DNA of 64,000 nt from Phycisphaerales bacterium. GTDB lineage: Bacteria; Planctomycetota; Phycisphaerae; Phycisphaerales; UBA1924. A program made the position numbers and the translations under genes. The stretch covers positions 1-64,000 of the forward strand of contig JAJVHS010000017.1 in the NCBI GenBank assembly GCA_022072615.1. Reading direction: 5' to 3'. Of this stretch, positions 48,698 through 56,255 are shown piece after piece (within the stretch, counting starts at the first letter, position 1; the number at the start of each line of letters is the position of its first letter). Below the pieces are notes generated by a model. The model was not told the DNA's origin and made no database searches. It saw only the letters and a list, made by a program, of their open reading frames with translations.

Positions 48698-49903
48698 TTA
48701 CTTCAAGCCGCCGCTCTTGAGCGCCGCGATCCGCTCGGGGAGCGAGAGCAGGCGGATGAATCCCTCGGCGTGCTTCTGGTCATAGACCTCGTTCATGTCG
48801 AAGCTGGCGAAGGTGTGGGAGTAGAGCGCGTGCGGGCTGCGGCGCTGGACGGTCTTGGCCACGCCCTTGTGCAGGCGGACGACGATGTCGCCGGTGAGCT
48901 TCTCGGCCATCTTCTCGGCGCACGCGGAAAGTGCCTCGCGCAGCGGCGTGAACCATCGGCCGTCGTAGACCAGCTCGGCGAAGGTCAGGCCCAGGTGCTC
49001 CTTGTAGTGCCGGGTCTCGCGGTCCAGGATCATCTCCTCAAGGCCGCGGAGGGCCTCGAAGATGATCGTGCCGCCGGGCGTCTCGTAGAGCCCGCGGGAC
49101 TTCATGCCCACGCGGCGGTTCTCGACCAGGTCGACGCGGCCGACGCCGTGGCGCCCGCCGATCTCGTTGAGCTTGAGCACGAGGACCTCGGGTGAGGTCT
49201 GCGTGCCGTTGAGCTTGCGGGGACGGCCGTGCTCGAAGGTGATGGTGACGTCCTCGTGCTTGTCGGGCGCGTCCTTGACGTCGGCGGTGAGCATCCAGAC
49301 GTCGTCGGGCGGGGCGTTCCACGGATCCTCGATGGCGCCGCCCTCGTGGCTGATGTGCCAGAGGTTGCGGTCGCGCGAGTAGATCTTGGTGGCGCTGGCG
49401 GTGGTGGGGACGTTGTGCTTCTTGAGGTAATCCAGCAGGTCCTGGCGGCCCTTGAGGGTCCAGATGCGCCAGGGAGAGATCACCTCGAGATCCGGGGCCA
49501 GGGCGGCGAACGCGGCCTCGAAGCGGACCTGGTCGTTGCCCTTGCCGGTGCAGCCGTGCGCCAGCGCCTTGGCGCCTACCTTGCGCGCCACTTGCACCTG
49601 TGCCTTGGCGAGCAGCGGCCGCGCGATCGCGGTGCCCAGCAGGTACCGGCCTTCGTACATCGCGCCGGTGAGCAGCATGGGCTCGATGAAATCGGTCATG
49701 AACTCGCGCTTGAGGTCCACGACGTGGCACTCGCGCGCGCCGGAGTTGCGAGCCTTGGTTTCAATCCCCGCCAGCTCGTCGGAACCCTGGCCCACATCGC
49801 CGACGACGGCGACGACTTCGCAGTCCATGTTCTCGCGGAGCCAGGGGATGATTGCGGACGTGTCGAGTCCACCGGAATACGCCAATGCGATCAGCTTGCT
49901 CAT
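48698..49903 (-). CDS. argG: Argininosuccinate synthase
   Basis: A 401-residue ArgG, which joins citrulline and aspartate using ATP in arginine synthesis in the cytoplasm. The ATP-pyrophosphatase loop is [17 protein letters not shown] (residues 7-23). [20 protein letters not shown] and then [20 protein letters not shown] are family-specific, with [20 protein letters not shown] and [12 protein letters not shown] completing the substrate site. The ATG at 49903 ([12 protein letters not shown]) fixes the start, since homology begins at once; the longer open frame upstream is a shadow. Length is normal. panC lies upstream on the same strand, 149 bases away. argH and other arg genes are not in view. 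Confidence 0.97.
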   Translation of the reverse strand: MSKLIALAYSGGLDTSAIIPWLRENMDCEVVAVVGDVGQGSDELAGIETKARNSGARECHVVDLKREFMTDFIEPMLLTGAMYEGRYLLGTAIARPLLAKAQVQVARKVGAKALAHGCTGKGNDQVRFEAAFAALAPDLEVISPWRIWTLKGRQDLLDYLKKHNVPTTASATKIYSRDRNLWHISHEGGAIEDPWNAPPDDVWMLTADVKDAPDKHEDVTITFEHGRPRKLNGTQTSPEVLVLKLNEIGGRHGVGRVDLVENRRVGMKSRGLYETPGGTIIFEALRGLEEMILDRETRHYKEHLGLTFAELVYDGRWFTPLREALSACAEKMAEKLTGDIVVRLHKGVAKTVQRRSPHALYSHTFASFDMNEVYDQKHAEGFIRLLSLPERIAALKSGGLK

Positions 49904-50052
49904 GCCCGGATTGTTCGCAAGCGGGAGCAAAAGGAAAGTGCAAAGTCCCAGAGTGAGAAAGTGGCGAATCGGCTTGGCGGTACCGCCGCGGGGCATCACC
50001 GGCTTCGCGCCGCCGTGCCGCGCCGCCCGCTGAAAAAAAGGACGAGCGTGAC

Positions 50053-50925
50053 TTACCCCGGCCACGGCGCGTTGTCGATCAGCCGCACCGATCCAACGCG
50101 AGCGGCGATGAGCGCCCGGTACGCCGGCGGCGAGAGCGAGCCCGTGGACGCCGGCGTGTCCCGGCCGACGCTCAGCAGCGTCCCGGCGTCGCGCACGACG
50201 GCGTACTCGGTGTCGACGCCGGCCTGGTCGAGCACGCGGCGCATGGCGGTTTCCGCGGCGGCGGGCGACAGCTCGGCGGCGGCGGCCTTCAGGGCGCGGC
50301 TCAGCGAGAGCGCCCGCTCGCGGTCGTGCTCGGAGAGGAAGCGGTTGCGGCTGCTCATCGCCAGGCCGTCGGGCTCGCGGACGGTGGGCTCGGGAATGAT
50401 CTCGATGCCCAGCCGCTCGCGGGCCGTCATGGCGGTGATTACCTGGAGCTGCTGCCAGTCCTTCTCGCCGAACACTGCCGCGGCCGGGCGGACGAGCGTG
50501 AACAGGCGGAGCACAACCTGGCATACGCCCGCGAAATGACCCGGGCGGTGCGCGTCTTCAAGCGCGGGGCGCGTGGCGACATCGGGCAGCGGAGGAACCG
50601 GGATGTCCTGCCCGGGCGGGTAGATGTCGGCGGGCGAGGGCGCGTAGACGGCCGCGGCGCCCGCGGCTCGACACGTGGCAAGGTCGGCCTCGAGCGTCCG
50701 CGGATACCGAGCCAGGTCGGAAGGATCGTTGAACTGGGTTGGATTGACGAAGATGCTGACGACGCAGCCGGCGCTCGCGAGCCGCGAGGCCCGGGCGAGC
50801 GCGACGCCGCGGCGGACGAGCTGCGCGTGCCCCTCGTGCAGCGCGCCCATGGTGGGGACGAAGACCGCGGGGCCCGCGGACTCTCTCCAGGCCAGCAGCG
50901 AGGCGTTGTCGGCGAGCAATTCCAC
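50053..50925 (-). CDS. panC: Pantothenate synthetase
   Basis: A 290-residue PanC, which condenses pantoate and beta-alanine with ATP to pantothenate for coenzyme A. The signatures are [20 protein letters not shown] (HIGH-like motif), [52 protein letters not shown] and [15 protein letters not shown] (KMSKS-like). The start is ambiguous: GTG 50925 gives 22 residues before the VPTMG motif, as in relatives; TTG 50961 would add 12 residues (the 302-residue form). Neither has a strong ribosome site. Divergent from a glycosyltransferase gene. argG follows on the same strand. Confidence 0.95.
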   Translation of the reverse strand: MELLADNASLLAWRESAGPAVFVPTMGALHEGHAQLVRRGVALARASRLASAGCVVSIFVNPTQFNDPSDLARYPRTLEADLATCRAAGAAAVYAPSPADIYPPGQDIPVPPLPDVATRPALEDAHRPGHFAGVCQVVLRLFTLVRPAAAVFGEKDWQQLQVITAMTARERLGIEIIPEPTVREPDGLAMSSRNRFLSEHDRERALSLSRALKAAAAELSPAAAETAMRRVLDQAGVDTEYAVVRDAGTLLSVGRDTPASTGSLSPPAYRALIAARVGSVRLIDNAPWPG

Positions 50926-50981
50926 GGGCAGAACGGTTCGCGGCCCGCCCGGTCGAATCAAGCCCGACGTACGATTGCCCG

Positions 50982-51932
50982 GTGACGGCCAGGATTCATG
51001 TCATCCTCACGACGCACACGACCCGCCACCTGCGGCGGTCGCTGCTGGGAGTGGCGACGCAGCGCCGCATGGCGGATGAGATCGTGGTGACCTGCGACAA
51101 CGACCTTGCGGACATCGCCGAGGTTGTGAGCGGGCTGAGCCGGGAGCTCGATCGGCGGATCGTGCTCGTCCAGCGGCCGAACATGGGCCAGTGCCGGGTT
51201 GGGCAGGCGAGGAACAACGGCGTGCGCGCGCTGGTGGCGCTGGGGGCGTCCGCCGGCGATCGGGTGGTGTACTTCGATGGCGATTGCTGCCCCGCGGTGG
51301 ATGTGCTCACCGTGCACGAGCAGCGTGGCGCCTTCGCGGATGTGCTGGTGGGATTCAGGATTGATCTGACGCCCGAGCAGACGGATGCCTTTGACGAGGC
51401 GAGCGTGCTCCGGGGCGGACCACCCGTGACGCCCGATGCGGAGCAGATGTGGGATCTTGCCAGGCGCGACCGCCGGTACAAGCGGCAGGTGATGTTCCGC
51501 CGCGTCGGTCTGACCAAGCGGCACAAGCCCAAGATCCTCAGCGCGCATTTCTCGGTGCGGATGGAGTCGGTGCTCAAGGTGAACGGGTTCGACGAGGAGT
51601 TCATGGGCTGGGGGCAGGAGGATGACGACCTGGGCAGGCGCCTCTACGACTCGGGGGCGACGCCCGGCGTGGTCGTGCGCGAGGCGGTGGTCTATCACCA
51701 GTGGCACCCGACGCGAGCACCCGAGCGGTGGAGCAGCTCGGCGGGTGTCGAGCGTTTCCGCAGCAACCTGCCGTGGCGGTGCGAGCGCGGCATCGAGAAC
51801 CCGCTCGATCAGTCGGCGCCGGTTGTGCGAGTGTTCGAGAAGGGTGATGTGGCGGAGTCGCTGGTGCTCGGATCAGCGGTCGGGTCAGCCGTCGGGTCAG
51901 CCGTCGGGGCGGCGTCGCAGGTGCGGGCGTGA
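50982..51932 (+). CDS. Family 2 glycosyltransferase with galactosyltransferase-like C-terminal motif
   Basis: A 316-residue GT-A enzyme from GTG 50982. The N-terminal nucleotide-sugar part has VILTTHTTRHLRRSLLGVAT, QCRVGQARNNGVRAL and the metal-binding strand VVYFDGDCCPAVD (DxD-like DGD). The C-terminal part has GFDEEFMGWGQEDDDLGRRL, the motif shared by chondroitin-type and galactosyltransferase-7C enzymes, where E-D-D-D-L binds acceptor and base. Near the C-terminus a 12-base tandem repeat gives SAVGSAVGSAVG (51880-51912). The stop overlaps the GTG of the next gene by 4 bases, so they are coupled. Sugar and acceptor unknown; probably surface glycan synthesis. Confidence 0.88.
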   Translation: MTARIHVILTTHTTRHLRRSLLGVATQRRMADEIVVTCDNDLADIAEVVSGLSRELDRRIVLVQRPNMGQCRVGQARNNGVRALVALGASAGDRVVYFDGDCCPAVDVLTVHEQRGAFADVLVGFRIDLTPEQTDAFDEASVLRGGPPVTPDAEQMWDLARRDRRYKRQVMFRRVGLTKRHKPKILSAHFSVRMESVLKVNGFDEEFMGWGQEDDDLGRRLYDSGATPGVVVREAVVYHQWHPTRAPERWSSSAGVERFRSNLPWRCERGIENPLDQSAPVVRVFEKGDVAESLVLGSAVGSAVGSAVGAASQVRA

Positions 51933-52597
51933 GCGGGCCCGGGGCGATGGGCGAATGGGTCAGGCGACTCCGAGCCGCGGCCGAGCCGGCGCTGCGGGGA
52001 ACGCCGATCCTTGACCGCTCGGCATCCGCGGACGAGATTGCGAGGTTCATCGAAGGATTCCGCGACGAGCTCGGGCATCGCCGACCGGTGGACGGGGCGC
52101 TGCTGCGCGTGCTGCTCGGCGTGAAGCCAACGCCCGCGCCGCAGGAGCGCTTGCCGGGTGCGGGTCGCCAGAGCCCGGATTGCGGACTGTGGTCCGTGCT
52201 CGCGGACTGGACGCCGTGGACGCCGCCCGAGTGGATGCGGGCGAGGGGTCCTCTCGCCAGCGACGGCATGGAGGGGGCGATCGAAGTCTGGACGGAGACG
52301 GAGCTCTCGTGCGTGCACGCGCTGTGGTCGATCGGTCGGCGCGAGCGGGACACCGGCCTGCGCACGCGGTGCATCGAGGCGGCTGCGTGGATGATGGACG
52401 CGATGCAGCCAGACAACGGCACGAATCACCCGTGGGCGATCCACGTCTTTGCGTGGAGATGGGCGGCGGAGCGCAACGACGAGGCTCGGATGTATGCCGA
52501 GTCGATGCTGCACAACTGCATGATCTCGCTCGGCCGGCCGGACCGGTTCAGCGCGTGCGTGCTGTGGCACGCGGCCGCGGAGCTTGAATGCGAGTGA
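51929..52597 (+). CDS. Conserved hypothetical protein coupled to a glycosyltransferase
   Basis: A 222-residue soluble protein starting at GTG 51929 in a GTGA overlap with the glycosyltransferase stop. Trp-rich and helical: ADWTPWTPPEWMRARGPLAS, ETELSCVHALWSIGRRERDT, RCIEAAAWMMDAMQPDNGTN, HPWAIHVFAWRWAAERNDEA, and an end CVLWHAAAELECE. The helix-pair pattern with H-P-W-A-x-H-V-F resembles alpha/alpha-toroid helical repeats as in planctomycete proteins of unknown role. No catalytic motif is assigned. Coupling to the glycosyltransferase suggests a shared glycan task. Confidence 0.72.
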   Translation: MSGPGAMGEWVRRLRAAAEPALRGTPILDRSASADEIARFIEGFRDELGHRRPVDGALLRVLLGVKPTPAPQERLPGAGRQSPDCGLWSVLADWTPWTPPEWMRARGPLASDGMEGAIEVWTETELSCVHALWSIGRRERDTGLRTRCIEAAAWMMDAMQPDNGTNHPWAIHVFAWRWAAERNDEARMYAESMLHNCMISLGRPDRFSACVLWHAAAELECE

Positions 52598-52617
52598 CGG
52601 CGGAGGCGCGGCCCGGA

Positions 52618-53130
52618 TCAGAACGCCGGCGGCAGGCCGGCGACGCGTCGGACGTCGGTGAGCTGGCCATAGTGGACCATCTGGTGAAGAGCGATCAGCA
52701 TGAACGCGTGGCCGCAGGTGCGCATGGCGTCCTCGAACCCGGGCGGCACCGCTTTCGGGCGCTCATCGAGACTGGCTTCGCCGACCTGGTCGAGCAGCGC
52801 GAGCGTTTGGGCCCGCAGCACGCGGCACGCCCTGAGCACTTCGTCGAAGGTCGGGTACTGAGAACCGTCGGTCTTCGGCGCGGTGCCGGTCGCGAAGAGC
52901 GGCGCCCAGTGGTCGTAGCGGCTGGGCTCGCCGGAGGGCCCGAGAATGATCCTGGGGAGCTGGCTTTCGAGGTACGCCAGATGGCCGAGCGTCCACAGGA
53001 CGTGGTTCCCACCGTTGCCCGCTCCGGGCGTCGGCTGAAGGAGCGGGTGGGCGCGGAGATCTTCCACGATGTGGGCCATGCCCTGGTCGGCGCTGGTGAG
53101 CGTGTCCCGGATGAGGTCGATGGCTTTCAT
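52618..53130 (-). CDS. DinB-family putative metal-dependent protein
   Basis: A 170-residue four-helix protein of the DinB/YfiT superfamily. The ATG at 53130 (MKAIDLIRDTLTSADQGMAH) starts the first helix. The metal-binding histidine pattern is His43 and/or His50 in NHVLWTLGHLAYLE for helix 2 and the HQMVHYGQLTDVRR pair in the last helix, matching the three-His site that binds Ni or Zn in this superfamily. Members include thiol transferases; others have no known reaction. The DUF1579 gene lies upstream on the same strand with 106 bases between, and both are probably served by the promoter at 53823-53850. Confidence 0.88.
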   Translation of the reverse strand: MKAIDLIRDTLTSADQGMAHIVEDLRAHPLLQPTPGAGNGGNHVLWTLGHLAYLESQLPRIILGPSGEPSRYDHWAPLFATGTAPKTDGSQYPTFDEVLRACRVLRAQTLALLDQVGEASLDERPKAVPPGFEDAMRTCGHAFMLIALHQMVHYGQLTDVRRVAGLPPAF

Positions 53131-53236
53131 GGGGATACCCGCGGGCACGCGGCCCGGTGAAACACGCGCGGACGGAACAAGAGCGCCACGCCCGTCCAAG
53201 GGCGTGCAGTCGGGCCAAGACGAGCGGGATGACGGG

Positions 53237-53740
53237 TCACTTCTTTCGGTAGTAGTGGCACTCCATGAACTGGTGCCACTTCCCGTCTTCACCCTGCATG
53301 CGGCTGGTGAGCACGCGGTGATCGTCGGACCTGAACTCGTGCACGTCCTGGTACCGAGCAGTCTTGCCGCTGGTGTCGGGCGTGCCTTCGCCGCACATGG
53401 CCGGGCCGACCGTGTCGAGGGTCAGGATGCGGCGTCCATCGTCGAGCCGGCCCTCGTAGGTCCACAGGTGAGTCATCATCGACCCGATCCACGACCCGAC
53501 GAAGGCCTTGCGAGCGGGATCGAACCCGAGCGTCAGGTACATGGAGGCGGGCGTGCCGTCGGGCATCTGGCCCCGGCCTTCGCACATGATCCACAGGTCG
53601 CCGATCGCGCGGCCCGTTTCGGTGCCCGTGAATTTCATGGGAGGCTGGCCGGGTTCGGTCGGGCATTCGGACTCGTAGGTCCACTCGCCGACGAACTTCT
53701 GCAGCCACTTGTGCTCGGCCGACGGTTCGATCTTCATCAT
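53237..53740 (-). CDS. DUF1579 family protein
   Basis: A 167-residue protein of the DUF1579 family, a lipocalin-like small beta-barrel of unknown ligand. The start MMKIEPSAEHKWLQKFVGEW at 53740 follows GGGGA. FVGEWTYESECPTEPGQPPM and FTGTETGRAIGDLWIMCEGR, then LTLGFDPARKAFVGSWIGSM and RYQDVHEFRSDDHRVLTSRM are the recognisable strands; YRKK ends it. There is no signal peptide, so it acts in the cytoplasm. It leads a two-gene transcript with the DinB-like gene and has a good promoter and a long 5' leader with a hairpin. Confidence 0.88.
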   Translation of the reverse strand: MMKIEPSAEHKWLQKFVGEWTYESECPTEPGQPPMKFTGTETGRAIGDLWIMCEGRGQMPDGTPASMYLTLGFDPARKAFVGSWIGSMMTHLWTYEGRLDDGRRILTLDTVGPAMCGEGTPDTSGKTARYQDVHEFRSDDHRVLTSRMQGEDGKWHQFMECHYYRKK

Positions 53741-53780
53741 GCTGTTTCCCCGGTTGATGCGTCCAACGGTGACTCGGTAT

Positions 53781-53806
53781 CCGGACGCCGGTTTCCCGGC
53801 GTCCGG
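53781..53806 (-). promoter_or_regulatory. 5'-leader hairpin of the DUF1579 transcript
   Basis: A perfect 11-bp stem CCGGACGCCGG (53781-53791) with CCGGCGTCCGG (53796-53806) and a 4-base loop. It lies between the predicted transcription start near 53816 and the ATG at 53740. There is no T-run, so it is not a terminator. Confidence 0.55.
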
Positions 53807-53822
53807 ACGGTGCCGACCGGCC

Positions 53823-53850
53823 AGCATATTGCCAAATGGGAATATGTCAA
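53823..53850 (-). promoter_or_regulatory. Sigma-70-type promoter for the DUF1579-DinB pair
   Basis: On the minus strand: a perfect TTGACA (53850-53845), a 16-base spacer, then TATGCT (53828-53823). It lies in an A/T-rich patch within GC-rich sequence. The rest of the gap, to the pyrG stop at 54050, shows nothing. Confidence 0.7.
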
Positions 53851-54049
53851 GCCACGAGTGATCGGTTGCCGGTCGCCGCGGAGGCGGCAAGGTGGCTGCG
53901 GCGTGGCGAGCCAGTCGCGATTCGGCAGCATGGAACAGATGCCGCGAGGCCGGCACGGCAAGACCTTTGTGACGATGACCCGTCACTGCGGAACGAAACG
54001 ACCACGTTTCAGGCGGCTGGCGTGTCGATCGACCGAGGGGGCGCGGGAT

Positions 54050-56104
54050 TCACGCGGTCTGGCGGCGCGCGGCGCCGTTCCGCAGCCACCGATCCACATC
54101 GGGGTCGCCGACGCGCAGCGCGGCCGGGTCGGAAAGCCGGGCTCGGCGCTGGATCGCCGCGGCGATGAGGCCCATGAACAGCGGCTGGGGATGCAGCGGG
54201 CGGCTGGTGAGCTCGGGATGGAACTGGGCGCCGATGAAGAACGGGTGCGTGACCTGCGCGGGGGCCTGGTCGGAGGCGGCTTCCACGTCGGGCTGCCGCA
54301 GCTCCATGATCTGCATGATCGGCCGCGTCGGATGGCGACCGGAGAAGACCAGGCCCGCGGCCTCGAGGCGATCGATGAACTGCGGATCGACCTCGTAGCG
54401 GTGGCGGAAACGCTCGTGCACGTGCGGGCGGTTGCCCGCGAGGAACGCGGCGAGCGACCCGGGGGTGATGAGGACGTCCTGCGCACCCAGGCGCATGGTG
54501 CCGCCGAGGCCTTCGATCTTCTTCTGCTCGGGCAGCTCGCTGATGACCGGGTAGGGCGTGTGGTAGGCGGCGGTGTCGAACTCGGTGCTCGAGGCGGCGG
54601 AGAGGCCGCAGACGTTGCGGGCAAACTCGATCACCGCGACCTGGAAGCCCAGGCAGATGCCCAGGTAGGGGACTTGGCGCTCGCGGCAGTAGCGGACGCA
54701 GGCGATCTTGCCCTCGACGCCGCGGGTTCCGAAGCCGCCGGGGACGATGACGGCGTCGAGCTCGCCCAGGTGGGCGTCGGCGGTGGCGTCCTCGATGTCC
54801 GTCGAGTCGATCCACCGGGTTTCAACGCGGCAGTTGAGGTGCGCCGTGCAGTGCTCGACCGCCTTGTCGATGGAGGCGTAGGCGTCGCGGAGGTCGGCGT
54901 ACTTGCCGGCGATGCCCAGGACGACGTGGTGCTTCTTGGGCGCGGTGAGGCGCTTGACGAATCCCAGCCACTGCTCGCGAGCACGGTCTTCCTTGGCGAC
55001 GTCGACGCGGTCGTGCAGATTGAGCAGCGAGAGGATCTCGCGGTCGAGCCCTTCCTGGCGCATCTCCTCGGGGATGGTGTAGACGCTGGGCCGGTCGTGC
55101 ATCGAGAAGATGCGCCGCGGCGGGACGTTCGAGAACATCGCGATCTTTTCCATCACCTTGGGCGAGCAGGGGTTGCTGGCCCGGCAGGCGATGACGTGTG
55201 GCTGAATGCCCACTTCCATGAGGCGCTTGATGCCGAGCTGCGCGGCCTTGGACTTCTGCTCACCAAGGGCCTTGGGCTCGATGATGTACGTGAGCGCGAC
55301 GAAGCAGCAGGAGCCGGGGCCTTCCTCGAAGGCGAGCTCGCGGAGGGCCTCGATGTAGAAGCCGTTCTCGTAGTCGCCGACGGTTCCGCCGACCTCGACG
55401 AAGACGACGTCGGCCGGACGTTTCCCGTCCCCGTAGGCGGCCAGCTCACGGAGCTTGCGCTTCACCTCGCCGGTGACGTGGGGGATCCACTGGACGTCGC
55501 GGCCGAGGTACACCCCCCGGCGCTCCCGGGCGATGATCTCGCCGAAGATCTGGCCGCTGGTCGTGAAGTTGCGGCGCGAGAGATTCTGGTCCAGGAGCCG
55601 CTCGTAGGTGCCCAGATCCATGTCGCACTCGGTGCCGTCGTCGAGGACGAAGACCTCACCGTGGCGGTAGGGGTTGAGCGTGCCCGAGTCGATGTTGAGG
55701 TATCCCTCCATCTTGATGGGGGCGACCGTGAGGCCCTTCTCCTTGAAGAGCTTGGCGAGGCTCGAGGAGAAGATGCCCTTTCCCAGGGCGGACATGACCG
55801 TCCCGAGGATGACCACATATTTGTGGAAGCCGCGCTGGTAGCCCTCCGGGAGGGGGCTGTAGAACTCCGACTCGACGGAGGTCTCGGAGACCGCCAGGAT
55901 CGGGTTTGGGGCGCCGCCGTTGCCCGACGCGAACCCTCCAAAAGGCGACGATCCCGACACTGGGGTCGGGATCGCGGGGGTCGGGTGCGGGGTCGAAGCG
56001 GCCTGCGGCTCGGGTTCAATATGATCCGGAAGGATGACGCGGTTCCAGGCACTTCTATCCTGGAAGGAACGCGAGCTGTCAGGCTGGCTGGGCTGAGAGG
56101 GCAT
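54050..56104 (-). CDS. pyrG: CTP synthase with divergent synthetase core and ~90-residue N-terminal extension
   Basis: A 684-residue PyrG, which aminates UTP to CTP using glutamine. The synthetase domain starts near residue 92 (KYVVILGTVMSALGKGIFSS). It then has PIKMEGYLNIDSGTLNPYRH and GEVFVLDDGTECDMDLGTYE, where most PyrG proteins have [20 protein letters not shown]; the P-loop GKG and Mg-binding Asp and Glu are kept. The glutaminase domain has PYLGICLGFQVAVIEFARN (nucleophile Cys) and GAQFHPELTSRPLHPQPLF (His, Glu). The extension (residues 1-90) is Pro/Ser-rich and disordered-looking. The ATG at 56104 was taken as start, since no ATG or GTG lies near residue 90. A T-run and GC hairpin lie 14-40 bases upstream. 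It is divergent from an aminopeptidase gene. Confidence 0.94.
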   Translation of the reverse strand: MPSQPSQPDSSRSFQDRSAWNRVILPDHIEPEPQAASTPHPTPAIPTPVSGSSPFGGFASGNGGAPNPILAVSETSVESEFYSPLPEGYQRGFHKYVVILGTVMSALGKGIFSSSLAKLFKEKGLTVAPIKMEGYLNIDSGTLNPYRHGEVFVLDDGTECDMDLGTYERLLDQNLSRRNFTTSGQIFGEIIARERRGVYLGRDVQWIPHVTGEVKRKLRELAAYGDGKRPADVVFVEVGGTVGDYENGFYIEALRELAFEEGPGSCCFVALTYIIEPKALGEQKSKAAQLGIKRLMEVGIQPHVIACRASNPCSPKVMEKIAMFSNVPPRRIFSMHDRPSVYTIPEEMRQEGLDREILSLLNLHDRVDVAKEDRAREQWLGFVKRLTAPKKHHVVLGIAGKYADLRDAYASIDKAVEHCTAHLNCRVETRWIDSTDIEDATADAHLGELDAVIVPGGFGTRGVEGKIACVRYCRERQVPYLGICLGFQVAVIEFARNVCGLSAASSTEFDTAAYHTPYPVISELPEQKKIEGLGGTMRLGAQDVLITPGSLAAFLAGNRPHVHERFRHRYEVDPQFIDRLEAAGLVFSGRHPTRPIMQIMELRQPDVEAASDQAPAQVTHPFFIGAQFHPELTSRPLHPQPLFMGLIAAAIQRRARLSDPAALRVGDPDVDRWLRNGAARRQTA

Positions 56105-56117
56105 ATCAGATCGTACC

Positions 56118-56144
56118 AAAAAAAGACCGGCGCCGGGCGGGCGC
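56118..56144 (-). promoter_or_regulatory. Terminator-like GC hairpin plus T-run in the pyrG leader
   Basis: On the minus strand: a GCGCC/GGCGC stem (56144-56130), then CGGTC and seven T (56124-56118), ending 13 bases before the pyrG ATG. The stem is short. It could be an attenuator or a U-tract with another role. Confidence 0.35.
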
Positions 56145-56255
56145 TTGGGTGAATTGGGGATAACTCCGGGGGCTCCGTGCACGCGAAGTCAGCACGGAAC
56201 GAACTCTAGGCAGCCGATCCGGTATCCTTCCCTCCTTTGCGTGGAGAATTCCTGC

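Noticed and set aside
53069-56152. 1027-codon open frame on the + strand
   Set aside because: Antisense shadow of pyrG and the DUF1579/DinB genes; composition is Arg/Glu/Val-rich without domains.
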